NCBI GenBank assembly: GCA_002361935.1 | Contig: DESD01000047.1 | Span: forward strand, 1-49,861 | Reading direction: 5' to 3' | Length of the DNA stretch: 49,861 bases | Source: Ruminococcaceae bacterium UBA3323 | Lineage (GTDB): Bacteria > Bacillota > Clostridia > Oscillospirales > Acutalibacteraceae | Shown: in pieces, positions 1 to 8,823 of the stretch | How the letters are laid out: each line of letters opens with the position of its first letter | Position numbering within the stretch: the stretch's first letter is position 1 | Program-made: the position numbers and the translations under genes | The notes under the pieces: model-generated | What the model was told of the DNA's origin: nothing | The model's database searches: none | What the model saw: the letters and a program-made list of their open reading frames with translations, nothing else

Positions 1-1047
1 ATAGTTTGTGAATTCAATCCGTTTCACAAGGGGCATAAATATTTAATAGATTCAGTTAAAACAAACAAGGATGACGCCGTTATCTGCTGTATGAGCGGCA
101 ACTTTGTTCAGCGTGGTGAATTTGCTGTGTTTGACAAGTTCAAAAGAACAGAAACAGCAATTGAAAACGGCGCTGATTTGGTTATAGAGCTGCCGACTGC
201 TTTTGCAACCCTTTCTGCCGAAGGCTTCTGCAGGGCAGGCGTAAAACTAATTGAGGCAACGGGCATTGCAGACCGAATTGCTTTCGGTGCAGAAAATGAT
301 AATTTGGACAGGCTGTCCGAAGCTGCAAAAAAGCTTAATTCCGTAAGCATTCAGAAAGAAATAGCAAAGGAAATGAAAACCGGAATATCTTTTCCGAAAG
401 CACGGAGCATTGTTCTAAATACGGATATCCTGGATTATCCAAACAATATTCTTGCCGTTGAGTATTTAAAGGCAGCTTCACTCCCCTGCTGTGCTGTTAA
501 AAGAATCGGAAAGGGGCATGATTCAGATGATCAGGAGTATTCCGCTTCGGCAATCCGAAATAAATTGAACAAAAATGAGATTTCATCCATATATAACTGC
601 GAAACAGCCGTTCTGTCAAAACTGCGGACAATGTGTGCTGACGACTTCAGAAAGATTTCAGATGTATCCGAAGGACTTGAAAATAAAATTGAAAAAGCTG
701 TGAAAGAGGCGACCTCGCTTGATTCGCTTTATAATCTTATTAAATCAAAAAGATACACTCACTCCAGAATCAGAAGAATTATTCTTCGTGCCTATCTAGG
801 AATAGCGGAAACATATGATGAGGCTCCGTATATTCGTATTTTAGGCTTTAATGAAAAAGGCAGGGCTTTGCTTTCAAAAATGAAATTCACGGCTTCCAAG
901 CCGATTGTAACAAGGCAGCGGGACTGCACCGAAGAAAGTTTGCCTTTCTTTATGCAGGAATGCAGATTTACGGATTTATATAATTTAGGATATAAAAATC
1001 CTTTGCCCTGCGGAACAGAGCAAAGATCGCAAATCATTATAAAATAG
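1..1047 (+). CDS. tmcAL: tRNA(Met) cytidine acetate ligase TmcAL (YlbM family), 5'-truncated
   Basis: Frame 1 is open from base 1, before the first in-window ATG at 91, so the gene starts upstream of the window. The first visible residues (VCEFNPFHKGHKYLI) are the nucleotidyltransferase-like N-terminal motif with the HxGH-type signature. MSGNFVQRGEF at 91 onward is the other family hallmark. Known members activate acetate with ATP and acetylate the wobble cytidine of elongator tRNA-Met (ac4C34) in the cytoplasm. The visible part is 348 codons; whole proteins are about 400 residues, so roughly the first 5-50 residues are missing. The stop TAG is followed after 10 bases by exoA, so the two are probably co-transcribed. 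Family assignment is firm. Confidence 0.93.
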   Translation: MVCEFNPFHKGHKYLIDSVKTNKDDAVICCMSGNFVQRGEFAVFDKFKRTETAIENGADLVIELPTAFATLSAEGFCRAGVKLIEATGIADRIAFGAENDNLDRLSEAAKKLNSVSIQKEIAKEMKTGISFPKARSIVLNTDILDYPNNILAVEYLKAASLPCCAVKRIGKGHDSDDQEYSASAIRNKLNKNEISSIYNCETAVLSKLRTMCADDFRKISDVSEGLENKIEKAVKEATSLDSLYNLIKSKRYTHSRIRRIILRAYLGIAETYDEAPYIRILGFNEKGRALLSKMKFTASKPIVTRQRDCTEESLPFFMQECRFTDLYNLGYKNPLPCGTEQRSQIIIK

Positions 1048-1057
1048 GAGTTGGGAA

Positions 1058-1819
1058 TTGATTATGAAAATGATTTCATGGAATGTTAACGGGCTGAGGG
1101 CCTGTGTTAACAAAGGATTTAATAATTTTTTTGAAGATATTGATGCCGATATATTCTGCCTGCAGGAAACGAAGCTGCAGGAGGGGCAGATTGATTTTGC
1201 GCCCGACGGCTACTGCTGCTATTGGAATTATGCAGAGAAAAAGGGATATTCGGGAACAGCCGTATTCACAAAGAAAAAACCGTTAAATGTAACATACGGT
1301 ATGGGAATTGAAGAGCACGATACCGAGGGCAGACTTATTACGCTTGAATTCCAAGATTTTTATTTTGTAACGGTATATGTTCCGAATTCCAAAAGGGAGC
1401 TTGCAAGACTGGATTACAGAATGAAGTGGGAGGACGATTTCAAAAGCTATATTACCGACCTCAACAAATCAAAGCCGGTAATATTTTGCGGTGATTTAAA
1501 TGTTGCGCATAAGGAAATTGATTTAAAAAATCCGAAAACAAATCACAGGAATGCCGGCTTTACCGATGAAGAAAGAGAAAAGCTTGGTGTATTGCTGGAC
1601 AGCGGATTTACCGATACATTCAGATACTTTTATCCCGATACGGAGGGAATCTACAGCTGGTGGTCTTATATGTTCAAGGCAAGAGAAAAGAATGCCGGCT
1701 GGAGAATAGACTACTTTATTTCATCAAAAGCGCTTGATGATAAGCTTATTGACGCTAAAATTCATACGGATATCTTAGGATCGGACCACTGCCCTATTGA
1801 ACTTGACATTGATTTATAA
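1058..1819 (+). CDS. exoA: Exodeoxyribonuclease III
   Basis: Mg-dependent exonuclease III/AP endonuclease of the EEP fold, acting in base excision repair. Visible motifs run in family order: SWNVNGLRAC near the N-terminus, DIFCLQETK (catalytic Glu), VYVPNS, FCGDLNVAH (catalytic Asp/Asn), and the C-terminal GSDHCPI with the active-site His. Length of about 253 residues is normal. Start choice is ambiguous: TTG at 1058 lies 7 bases after AGGAG (1046-1050), while ATG at 1064 lies 13 bases after it but gives the more typical MKMISWN beginning. The gene follows tmcAL by 10 bases and ends in the left arm of a strong bidirectional terminator. Confidence 0.93.
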   Translation: MIMKMISWNVNGLRACVNKGFNNFFEDIDADIFCLQETKLQEGQIDFAPDGYCCYWNYAEKKGYSGTAVFTKKKPLNVTYGMGIEEHDTEGRLITLEFQDFYFVTVYVPNSKRELARLDYRMKWEDDFKSYITDLNKSKPVIFCGDLNVAHKEIDLKNPKTNHRNAGFTDEEREKLGVLLDSGFTDTFRYFYPDTEGIYSWWSYMFKAREKNAGWRIDYFISSKALDDKLIDAKIHTDILGSDHCPIELDIDL

Positions 1820-1850
1820 AACAAGGTGCTGTAAAACAGCACCTTGTTTT
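1818..1850. terminator. Bidirectional intrinsic terminator (exoA / rnmV)
   Basis: A perfect 15-bp stem pairs 1818-1832 with 1836-1850 around an AAA loop. The arms begin AAAA and end TTTT, so transcripts of either strand end in a U-run. It separates the convergent exoA and rnmV genes and overlaps the exoA stop codon. Confidence 0.93.
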
Positions 1851-1851
1851 G

Positions 1852-2430
1852 CTATAATGTATTCATTATTTCAAAAAACGCATCCCTTGATACGGATGAA
1901 TTCAAATATGTCAGCAATGAATTTGTTGAAAGAAATTCGGGAAGATTTAGCTTTTTCAAAAGCTTTTTTCTTTTTTCCTTTGAATTTGCTCCGCCGGATA
2001 TGCCTGCTGCAAACAAATCATAATTCGTTAAATGCGCTTTGCCTTCCGTTTCCATACATTTTACTGCCGCATTTTCAAAAAGCTTTATCAGAACCTTATC
2101 ATCTATGCCCTCCACGCCAAGCTTGCCCTCTTTGGAAGGCTCGGCTTTTCTTTTTTCCTTGCCGTAAACATCGGGAATATACAAATGCTTTATTTTATCC
2201 CTTGGTATTCCCATAGATATGTAATTCCTTAATTGAAAGCCGGAATGATCGGAATCCGTTAAAACAATAATTCCCCGTTCATCTGCAAGCCGCTTTATGA
2301 AGTCCCGTCTTGCCTTATCCTTATATATCTGAAAGCCGTTTGTTTCAATGATAAAAGCATCCAGTATATTGGCAAGCTTTATCTTATCATACTTGCCTTC
2401 AACAATTACCGCCTCTTTTATCTTAATCAT
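1852..2430 (-). CDS. rnmV: Ribonuclease M5 (5S rRNA maturation)
   Basis: A 192-residue Toprim-domain endonuclease that matures 5S rRNA precursor in low-GC Gram-positives. The Toprim signature is visible: VIVEGKYD with catalytic Glu11, and VLTDSDHSG with the acidic pair at about residues 59-61. Length matches the family (about 180-190). The start codon overlaps the end of holA by 8 bases, so translation is likely coupled and both belong to the comEC-holA-rnmV operon. In many Firmicutes rnmV sits next to ksgA instead; that linkage is absent here. The gene ends at the bidirectional terminator shared with exoA. Confidence 0.93.
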   Translation of the reverse strand: MIKIKEAVIVEGKYDKIKLANILDAFIIETNGFQIYKDKARRDFIKRLADERGIIVLTDSDHSGFQLRNYISMGIPRDKIKHLYIPDVYGKEKRKAEPSKEGKLGVEGIDDKVLIKLFENAAVKCMETEGKAHLTNYDLFAAGISGGANSKEKRKKLLKKLNLPEFLSTNSLLTYLNSSVSRDAFFEIMNTL

Positions 2431-3490
2431 ATTTTACCTCTTTTGCTATCAGCATAAGCTTAACCACCAATTTTTCAAAAATCAGTCTGTCAGCCGTTGA
2501 GGTGCTTTTTAGCGCATTATCGGCATCCATAAGAACATCAAGCGATTTTCTGAGCTGCTTTATAGATAAGTTTGCCGAATCCCTTACTGCATTGTTGATA
2601 TAGGAATCATATGGATAGAAAAAGTAATTCTTTATATCCGTTGCCGGCTTTCCGGCCGCTTTCGCACATTTCACTCTGTACATATCAACATAGCTTTTGG
2701 TTATTGTTCCAAGCAGATAATCGGGTTTAACATCCTTATCATTGAAAAAGAGCGCATTTAAAACAGCATAAGCCTTATTGCTGTCCCCTGCCAGAATAGC
2801 CTTTGACAAATCATTTACCCTTGCCTGAAGCGATTTGGTTGCAAGCTTATCTATTGCTTCCTTTGTTATTTCATTTCCTTTGAGATAAAAACAGATCTTT
2901 TCCGTTTCGTTCTGAAGTGTCTGAATATCCGTCCCCGACACGGAAATGAGATACTTTGCAAGATTCGGCAGCAGTTCATAGCCGCGTTTTCTGAAACCCG
3001 ATATAAGCATTTTAACAAGCTCTGCTTCTGTTTTGGAATTAAGTTCTATAACAGAGCCCGCTTTTGCAAAAGCATTTTCCAGCTTGGTTGATTTGGCGCT
3101 GATCTTTCCGTCTTTATTTTTAAAAGGAAATTCAAGTGCATCATACCAGAAAACCAGAATGGTTGTTTCGGGAATATCCTTTAAAAATTCCTGAACAAGC
3201 TTAATATCGCTTTCACTTTTATCAAAAGGATAATCACAGACAAGAACAAAATTATAGCTGCTCATCATAGGAAGCAATTCTGCATCCTTTAAGATTTCAT
3301 CCATTGTGGTATCCTTTCCGTTATAAGAATGAAAATTGAAATCCTCAAAAGTCGGCTCAACTATTTTTTTTCTCAGAAGATTTACATAATGGTTTTTAAG
3401 ATATCCTTCCTGACCGAATATGAGATAGGCATTTGTGAATTCTCCGGTCTTTATCTGTGCCTTTAATTCCGCTTCGGTTATCTTTGCCAT
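2423..3490 (-). CDS. holA: DNA polymerase III delta subunit
   Basis: A clamp-loader delta subunit of 355 residues, normal for the family. The N-terminal YLIFGQEGYLKNHYVNLLRKKI stretch is the typical start, where delta grips the sliding clamp. The middle contains the conserved LISVSGTDIQTLQNETEKI segment, and the C-terminal part is the helical collar domain. It acts within the replisome to open and load DnaN. Its start lies inside the 3' end of comEC (13-base overlap) and its stop lies inside rnmV. The comEC-holA pairing is common in Firmicutes. Confidence 0.92.
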   Translation of the reverse strand: MAKITEAELKAQIKTGEFTNAYLIFGQEGYLKNHYVNLLRKKIVEPTFEDFNFHSYNGKDTTMDEILKDAELLPMMSSYNFVLVCDYPFDKSESDIKLVQEFLKDIPETTILVFWYDALEFPFKNKDGKISAKSTKLENAFAKAGSVIELNSKTEAELVKMLISGFRKRGYELLPNLAKYLISVSGTDIQTLQNETEKICFYLKGNEITKEAIDKLATKSLQARVNDLSKAILAGDSNKAYAVLNALFFNDKDVKPDYLLGTITKSYVDMYRVKCAKAAGKPATDIKNYFFYPYDSYINNAVRDSANLSIKQLRKSLDVLMDADNALKSTSTADRLIFEKLVVKLMLIAKEVKYD

Positions 3491-5502
3491 TCATTAAGCC
3501 TCCTTTGGTTAAATCCGTTTTGATTTACAGTATAAACTACATCATAATCTGATTTATCATTCAGACAAATTATGTTGTCATATAAATTACGATCTTCATA
3601 TTTTTTGACACAGAGAAATTCCGTATCATATATTTGCAGATGAACATATTGATTCTGCGCATTACTTTTATATTCTACATTAAGTTGCGGCCATAAATCA
3701 ACAATAAAATCATCATCAGAAAAGAAATTGCTGCAATTATTCAGATATTTTATATTTTCATTATCACAAACATAGTTTAATGCTCCAAACTTATTGGCAA
3801 GCTTTTTGGAATAATCACTGTTATTGATATCTACAATCATGGACACGGAAAGATTCTTAGATTTGATCATATTGGATACAGAATAATATTGCAGCGAATC
3901 ATCAACGCCGATTACAACTGCATTCTTTTTGTTGTATACAACAACAGAGCTTGTATAGTAACCGTTTATCTCTTTAACATAGATATTATTATACCCTATG
4001 AAATCCGAAAGCATAATTACAATTGTAAATATTGCCGCAGCTATTAAGACAGTATGTTTTAACAGCCTTTTTCTGTAGAAAAGAAAAGCCATTCCGAAAA
4101 AGATGAACACTGCACCGATTGCAAGAAAAATTTTATTTTCCGATACATCTGCAACAGCATAAGGTATTGCGGCGGTTTTCTCTGTTATCAGAATCATGAT
4201 TGAAGCGAAAAGCCTGCATAAACGGGAAAAAATAAATAATAACGGATGAATTTTGCCGAACAGAATCATAAGAAACGAAGAAATCAGGGCTGCCTGCGCC
4301 AAAGGTATCATTACAATATTTAGCAGTATACCGAAAAGACTTATATAACCAAAAGTTATACAAATAACGGGCAGTGTTGTTATAAAAACAGACAGTGAAA
4401 CACAAACCGTTTTATACACATAGCCTGCAAGCCACGTTTTAGGTCTGTACAGCTGAACAAGCAACGGATTGATAACAAGTATGCCGAGAACGGATGTTGC
4501 TGTCAATAATGCACCTGCATCTGTTACAGCAAAAGGATTCAGGCAAATAATAAATACAGCCATGCCAAGTGAATTCAGCGAATCACTCCGTTCATTTAAC
4601 AGTCGGCCGCACAGCAGCATTATCATCATAATACCTGCACGAAAAATGGATTTTGAAAAGCCGGCCAATGACATATAGATTACAACACAAAGCAAGGTAA
4701 TCAACATCTGTGCAGTCCTTGGAATTTTCAGCTTTCTGAGCAGAAAGGAAACTGCACCGCAGAATATGGCAAGATGCAGCCCTGATACTGCCATAATATG
4801 AGAAACACCGCTGTATTTAAAGTTTTCATTTATCTGATTTGGCAGATCTGATTTATCCCCGATCAGAAGTGCTGTAATAACAGAGCTTTCAGGTGATTTA
4901 ATATTGCTGCTTACAAAACTTTTTATATTCTCTCTTTGATTCAGAAAAAATTTGTTGATACTGAAAACATTTTCATCCGTTACACTGTAATCAAGCAGTT
5001 TTCCCGAAAGAAAAATACCATTGCCGAAGCTGCCGTATGAATCAAATCCGTTTTCAGCAATAAGCCTGAGTTTGACTGTACCGTTTATATTTTGATAATA
5101 CGCTGCTTCAATTTTGCTTTCCGATTTAACGGTTAGCTTTATATTCTGAGGCATGTTCTCTTTATCAATGAATGATGTTTTAACAGTATAAACAAATGCA
5201 TCATTTTTCTTTTCTTCCAAATCCACAATATAAAAATCAACATTTACTGTTTTTGCATCAAGTTCTTTCTGCGGCAGAAAGAAACAGAAATAATTTGAAA
5301 TAAAAACTGCACAGGCCAAAACAGCCATAAACATACAAAGAGGAACCGACAGACTGTTTCTTGTTTTTCTGATAAAAACAGAAACAGCAAAAGCGACACC
5401 TGTAATCGCAAGAATTACAAATGCCGCTTCAATCTTTAGAAAATTAAGTACGATAAGAGTTATTGCAAAGGAAAAACCGATATGTGCAAAAACTCTTTTC
5501 AT
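3478..5502 (-). CDS. comEC: ComEC/Rec2 competence channel with degenerate C-terminal domain
   Basis: A 674-residue polytopic membrane protein. Residues 1-75 hold three membrane segments, residues 80-180 resemble the DUF4131/OB-like extracellular domain, and residues 205-500 are the Competence domain with the hallmark HIMAVSGLHLAI at 235-246 and many helices. From about residue 505 the chain follows the strand pattern of the metallo-beta-lactamase domain found in full-length ComEC (NIYVKEIN..., VVIGVDDS). The HxHxDH metal motif is absent, however: the equivalent position reads IVDINNSDYSKK. The channel for DNA uptake is therefore recognisable, but the nuclease domain looks dead. It overlaps holA and follows lacZ by 3 bases. 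Whether the organism is transformable cannot be judged from this window. Confidence 0.88.
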   Translation of the reverse strand: MKRVFAHIGFSFAITLIVLNFLKIEAAFVILAITGVAFAVSVFIRKTRNSLSVPLCMFMAVLACAVFISNYFCFFLPQKELDAKTVNVDFYIVDLEEKKNDAFVYTVKTSFIDKENMPQNIKLTVKSESKIEAAYYQNINGTVKLRLIAENGFDSYGSFGNGIFLSGKLLDYSVTDENVFSINKFFLNQRENIKSFVSSNIKSPESSVITALLIGDKSDLPNQINENFKYSGVSHIMAVSGLHLAIFCGAVSFLLRKLKIPRTAQMLITLLCVVIYMSLAGFSKSIFRAGIMMIMLLCGRLLNERSDSLNSLGMAVFIICLNPFAVTDAGALLTATSVLGILVINPLLVQLYRPKTWLAGYVYKTVCVSLSVFITTLPVICITFGYISLFGILLNIVMIPLAQAALISSFLMILFGKIHPLLFIFSRLCRLFASIMILITEKTAAIPYAVADVSENKIFLAIGAVFIFFGMAFLFYRKRLLKHTVLIAAAIFTIVIMLSDFIGYNNIYVKEINGYYTSSVVVYNKKNAVVIGVDDSLQYYSVSNMIKSKNLSVSMIVDINNSDYSKKLANKFGALNYVCDNENIKYLNNCSNFFSDDDFIVDLWPQLNVEYKSNAQNQYVHLQIYDTEFLCVKKYEDRNLYDNIICLNDKSDYDVVYTVNQNGFNQRRLNEWQR

Positions 5503-5505
5503 TCT

Positions 5506-8500
5506 TTAATCTCCTGTTTTTATTGGCTCAATCGTAAAGCTGTAGCTTTGCTTTACACCTTTTTTCATCAGATACGGTTCACGAACAAAAGCCTGCCCCG
5601 GCAAATCTCCGCCTACACCGCAAAGAAGATGATCTATATTTACGGTAGTTATACTGTTATCATACGGAATTTCGTGTACATGCTTAGCCTTATCAAGCTT
5701 TTCGGTTGTATAATGATAAGCGCTGAAATTAAAAGGTGAATTATAATATGAGGAAATTTTGAAGCCGTTTCCGTTTTCATCCTTAATTGTAAAATAATGA
5801 ACATCCGCTCTGTTTGAGCTTTCCTGCGGACGCATATAACGATACTCCAGATCGGTTACGGTTGAGCTGTATTTGCCGATTTTAGCACCCGTTTTTCTGT
5901 CGCAATAAGTCGGAACAGGTCCTCTTCCGTACCAATCAACATATTCCATACCGCCGTCAAGCACCATTCTTGCACCGAATTTAATCATATTTGCCTTAGG
6001 AACAGCACTGTGATAAACATAGATTCTTCTGTCCGGATAAATTCTGTATGTTGATATGGAATTTTTAAGACCGGGGGTTTTCCATGCAATATGAACCTCA
6101 ACCGAATTATCCTCTCCGTTTGTTACAACAGTTTTAACCGCCTTTGCTCTTTTGCTTGCCCTTTTCCATTTATAGAAAGGATGGAAAGGAATCAGAAACG
6201 GAGTGAAATTGAGAAAATCTATATCATTATCTGTTAATGCTCTGAAATAATACGGTTCAAGCGGAGCCTTCAGCCTTTCCCTGCCGGCAATGGAATAGTT
6301 CGTTATTCTTCCCTTTTCAATACAAACAAAGAAAGCATCACCGTTAATTTCAACCGTATTCCTTTTAACAGTGTAATGAAGAGCTCCCTTGCATTCGGGT
6401 TTCTCCGGCTGAGGAAGAGCATTCAAAACAAACTGATCCCACGCAACCTCGTAATCAGCAGGCAGACCGTAAGACGAACTTCTTGTATGGAAAGATATTG
6501 TTAACACAACCTCTTTATCAAACGGAAGGGTTGTATAGTTATACGGAATGGTTATAAATGTTTCGGAAAGAGGCGCACATTCTATTACACCAAGCTCGCC
6601 CGATGAAATTTCATCGCCATTTGCCGAAACAGACCATTTGCAGACATAATTTGAAATATCCGTAAACAAAAACTTATTCTTAACCTTATAGGTACCCTTT
6701 TGAATATCAAAAAGCTCTGTCTTTATTTCCGCATAAACCTTTTTAACCTCTGTTATCTGCGGATGCGGCATTCTGTCTGCCCCGATAAGACCGTTCGCAC
6801 AGAAATATGTATTTGATCCAGCCATGGCAGTTGTATTGGGAATATTTATGAAATTGCGCGGCTCCTGCTTAGCAAAATCATCCCCGTAAAGCCATTCATC
6901 CTGACCGTTTTCATTTACCTTATGAATGGTTTGGTCCACAAAATCCCATATAAAACCGCCGCACATATTATCGTAGTGCTCAAAATCATCCATATATTCC
7001 TGAAAATTGCCCAAGGAATTTTCCATGGAATGTGCATATTCGCAAAGAAGAATGGGTTTACCCTCATACATTTCAGCCTTAATCGGCTTACTGTCGGCTG
7101 CAAGCTGATTTGCAATATTATCATAAAGAGATATGGTTATAGGCTCTTTTTTGCCAAGCTTTTCCATAATATCGGCAGTTGGATACATACGGGAAATTAC
7201 ATCACTCTTTGTTAAATCGAAATCGCCCTCATAATGGAACTGCCTTGTATCATCAAGCTTTAAGGCCGCTTCTTTCATTTTGGCAAAATTGTCACCGTCA
7301 CCGGCTTCGTTTCCAAGACTCCACATAAAGATACAGGGATTGTTTCTGTCACGCAGCACCATGCGCTGCATTCTGTCTATAACAGCCGCAGTCCAGACAG
7401 GATTGCTTCCCGGAACACCCTTGCGCCTTACGCCGTGCGTTTCAACCTCGCATTCATCCATAACATAAAAGCCGTATTTATTACACATATCATAAAAATA
7501 CGGATCATCCGGATAGTGAGAGGTTCTGATTGCATTGATATTATTCTGCTTCATAATATCAAGATCCTGGGTATATCTTTCTTTAGGCACTGCCCAGCCG
7601 TGATCAGCATCAAAATCATGGCGGTTAACACCCCTGACCATTAAAGGCATACCGTTGAAATAAATCTTTTCACCTTTAATCTCAACCTGTTTAAAACCGA
7701 CATCATATGTTTTAACGGCAACCGTTTTTTCATCAAGCTTTAAAATCATAACAAGCTTATAAAGATTTGGCTTTTCGGCAGACCATTTTTCAGGAGCTTC
7801 AATATCGGCAACAAATCTGATATCCGCGCTGTTTGCCTCCAAACTTATCCGGCTGCTCCCGAGCATAACTTCCCCGCCTGCCGGTGAAATCAGCTTTGCT
7901 TCAACGGATGCATTGCCGTTAAACGCCCAGTAGTTCTTTATTTCAATATCAAGAAGCACGGTTGCATTTTTATAGAAATTATCAAACTTTGTTCTGAAAT
8001 AAAAATCTCTGATAGATACAGGACTTTCGGCAAAAAGATACACCTCGCGGTAAATTCCGCAAAGCCACCACATATCCTGATCCTCAAGATATGTTCCGTC
8101 GGAATACCTGTAAACCTTTGCGGCAACAACATTTTCCTCATCATAGCGAAGAAACTTTGTTACATTAAATTCATGCGGTGTCATAGAACCCTGACCATAA
8201 CCGACAAAATTGCCGTTTACATAAACCTCAATTGCAGCCTTTGCGGCACCGAAATGAAGAAATACCTCTCTGCCTGCAAAAGACTTATCAAGCGCAAACT
8301 TGCGGCGGTAAATGCCGATTTCCTGCATTCTGTGATTTATATGCGGAATTCTCAGCTTACTTCTGCTTATTGCTCTCGGGAAAGTACTTGCATAATAATA
8401 CGGCACAGAGTACCCCTCTGTCTGCCAGACAGACGGCACATTGATTTCACCCCATTCCGAATCGTTAAAGCCCATTCTTTCAAAGCCGTTCGGCTGATTT

Positions 8501-8670
8501 TTAAGACCACGCTGCCAGTAAAATTTCCATTTTCCGTTTAAGGACTGCTTATATTTGCTTTCCTCGCCCGAAAGTGCTGATTCCACATCGTCGTAAGGCA
8601 TAGCTATAGCATGCCCGTCCTCTTTGTTAATTTTAAAAACAGATGGATCTTCCCAATATTGCTTTTCCAT
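5506..8670 (-). CDS. lacZ: Beta-galactosidase, glycoside hydrolase family 2 (LacZ type)
   Basis: A cytoplasmic GH2 beta-galactosidase of 1054 residues with no signal peptide. Domains run as jelly-roll sugar-binding (about 50-220), Ig-like (220-335), TIM barrel (335-630), and Ig-like plus C-terminal beta-sandwich. Catalytic residues are visible: the acid/base Glu455 in MWSLGNEAG and the nucleophile Glu544 in LLCEYAHSM. Other family signatures are NRHDFDADHGWAVP, IRTSHYPDDPYFYDMCN and GGFIWDFVDQ. It should hydrolyse lactose or galactosides to monosaccharides. No lac permease or LacI gene is adjacent; the GPH-family transporter at 25034-27466 is a possible but distant partner. It has its own promoter at 8702-8730 with an overlapping palindrome, and it runs 3 bases into comEC. 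Confidence 0.96.
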   Translation of the reverse strand: MEKQYWEDPSVFKINKEDGHAIAMPYDDVESALSGEESKYKQSLNGKWKFYWQRGLKNQPNGFERMGFNDSEWGEINVPSVWQTEGYSVPYYYASTFPRAISRSKLRIPHINHRMQEIGIYRRKFALDKSFAGREVFLHFGAAKAAIEVYVNGNFVGYGQGSMTPHEFNVTKFLRYDEENVVAAKVYRYSDGTYLEDQDMWWLCGIYREVYLFAESPVSIRDFYFRTKFDNFYKNATVLLDIEIKNYWAFNGNASVEAKLISPAGGEVMLGSSRISLEANSADIRFVADIEAPEKWSAEKPNLYKLVMILKLDEKTVAVKTYDVGFKQVEIKGEKIYFNGMPLMVRGVNRHDFDADHGWAVPKERYTQDLDIMKQNNINAIRTSHYPDDPYFYDMCNKYGFYVMDECEVETHGVRRKGVPGSNPVWTAAVIDRMQRMVLRDRNNPCIFMWSLGNEAGDGDNFAKMKEAALKLDDTRQFHYEGDFDLTKSDVISRMYPTADIMEKLGKKEPITISLYDNIANQLAADSKPIKAEMYEGKPILLCEYAHSMENSLGNFQEYMDDFEHYDNMCGGFIWDFVDQTIHKVNENGQDEWLYGDDFAKQEPRNFINIPNTTAMAGSNTYFCANGLIGADRMPHPQITEVKKVYAEIKTELFDIQKGTYKVKNKFLFTDISNYVCKWSVSANGDEISSGELGVIECAPLSETFITIPYNYTTLPFDKEVVLTISFHTRSSSYGLPADYEVAWDQFVLNALPQPEKPECKGALHYTVKRNTVEINGDAFFVCIEKGRITNYSIAGRERLKAPLEPYYFRALTDNDIDFLNFTPFLIPFHPFYKWKRASKRAKAVKTVVTNGEDNSVEVHIAWKTPGLKNSISTYRIYPDRRIYVYHSAVPKANMIKFGARMVLDGGMEYVDWYGRGPVPTYCDRKTGAKIGKYSSTVTDLEYRYMRPQESSNRADVHYFTIKDENGNGFKISSYYNSPFNFSAYHYTTEKLDKAKHVHEIPYDNSITTVNIDHLLCGVGGDLPGQAFVREPYLMKKGVKQSYSFTIEPIKTGD

Positions 8671-8701
8671 AAATAATACCTGCCTTAAATTGTTAATATA
8701 T

Positions 8702-8730
8702 ATATTAATATATATTTAGACAAATGTCAA
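8702..8730 (-). promoter_or_regulatory. Sigma-A promoter of lacZ with operator-like palindrome
   Basis: On the minus strand TTGACA (8725-8730), a 17-base spacer and TAATAT (8702-8707) form a near-consensus promoter about 32 bases upstream of the lacZ start. The perfect 16-bp palindrome TTAATATATATATTAA (8693-8708) covers the -10 box and would suit a repressor site, although runs of AT can be palindromic by chance. Confidence 0.7.
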
Positions 8731-8765
8731 TAAAGCAGAATTTCAAGATACATTGTTATGAAATA

Positions 8766-8794
8766 TGGACAAAGAGGTATAAATTTGCTATACT
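8766..8794 (+). promoter_or_regulatory. Sigma-A promoter of the femX-alr operon
   Basis: TGGACA (8766-8771), a 17-base spacer and TATACT (8789-8794) lie 30 bases before the TTG start at 8824. A GGAGG ribosome-binding site (8812-8816) lies 7 bases before that start. With the lacZ promoter, the 153-base gap 8671-8823 is fully accounted for as a divergent control region. Confidence 0.7.
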
Positions 8795-8823
8795 AATACC
8801 AAATTAAAATTGGAGGTTTTATT

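Noticed and set aside
1797..2216. A 139-codon plus-strand frame after exoA
   Set aside because: It crosses the bidirectional terminator and is antisense to rnmV.
3478..4000. A frameshift separating the ComEC C-terminal domain
   Set aside because: The reading frame is continuous and the strand pattern persists to the stop; the metal motif is substituted rather than displaced to another frame.
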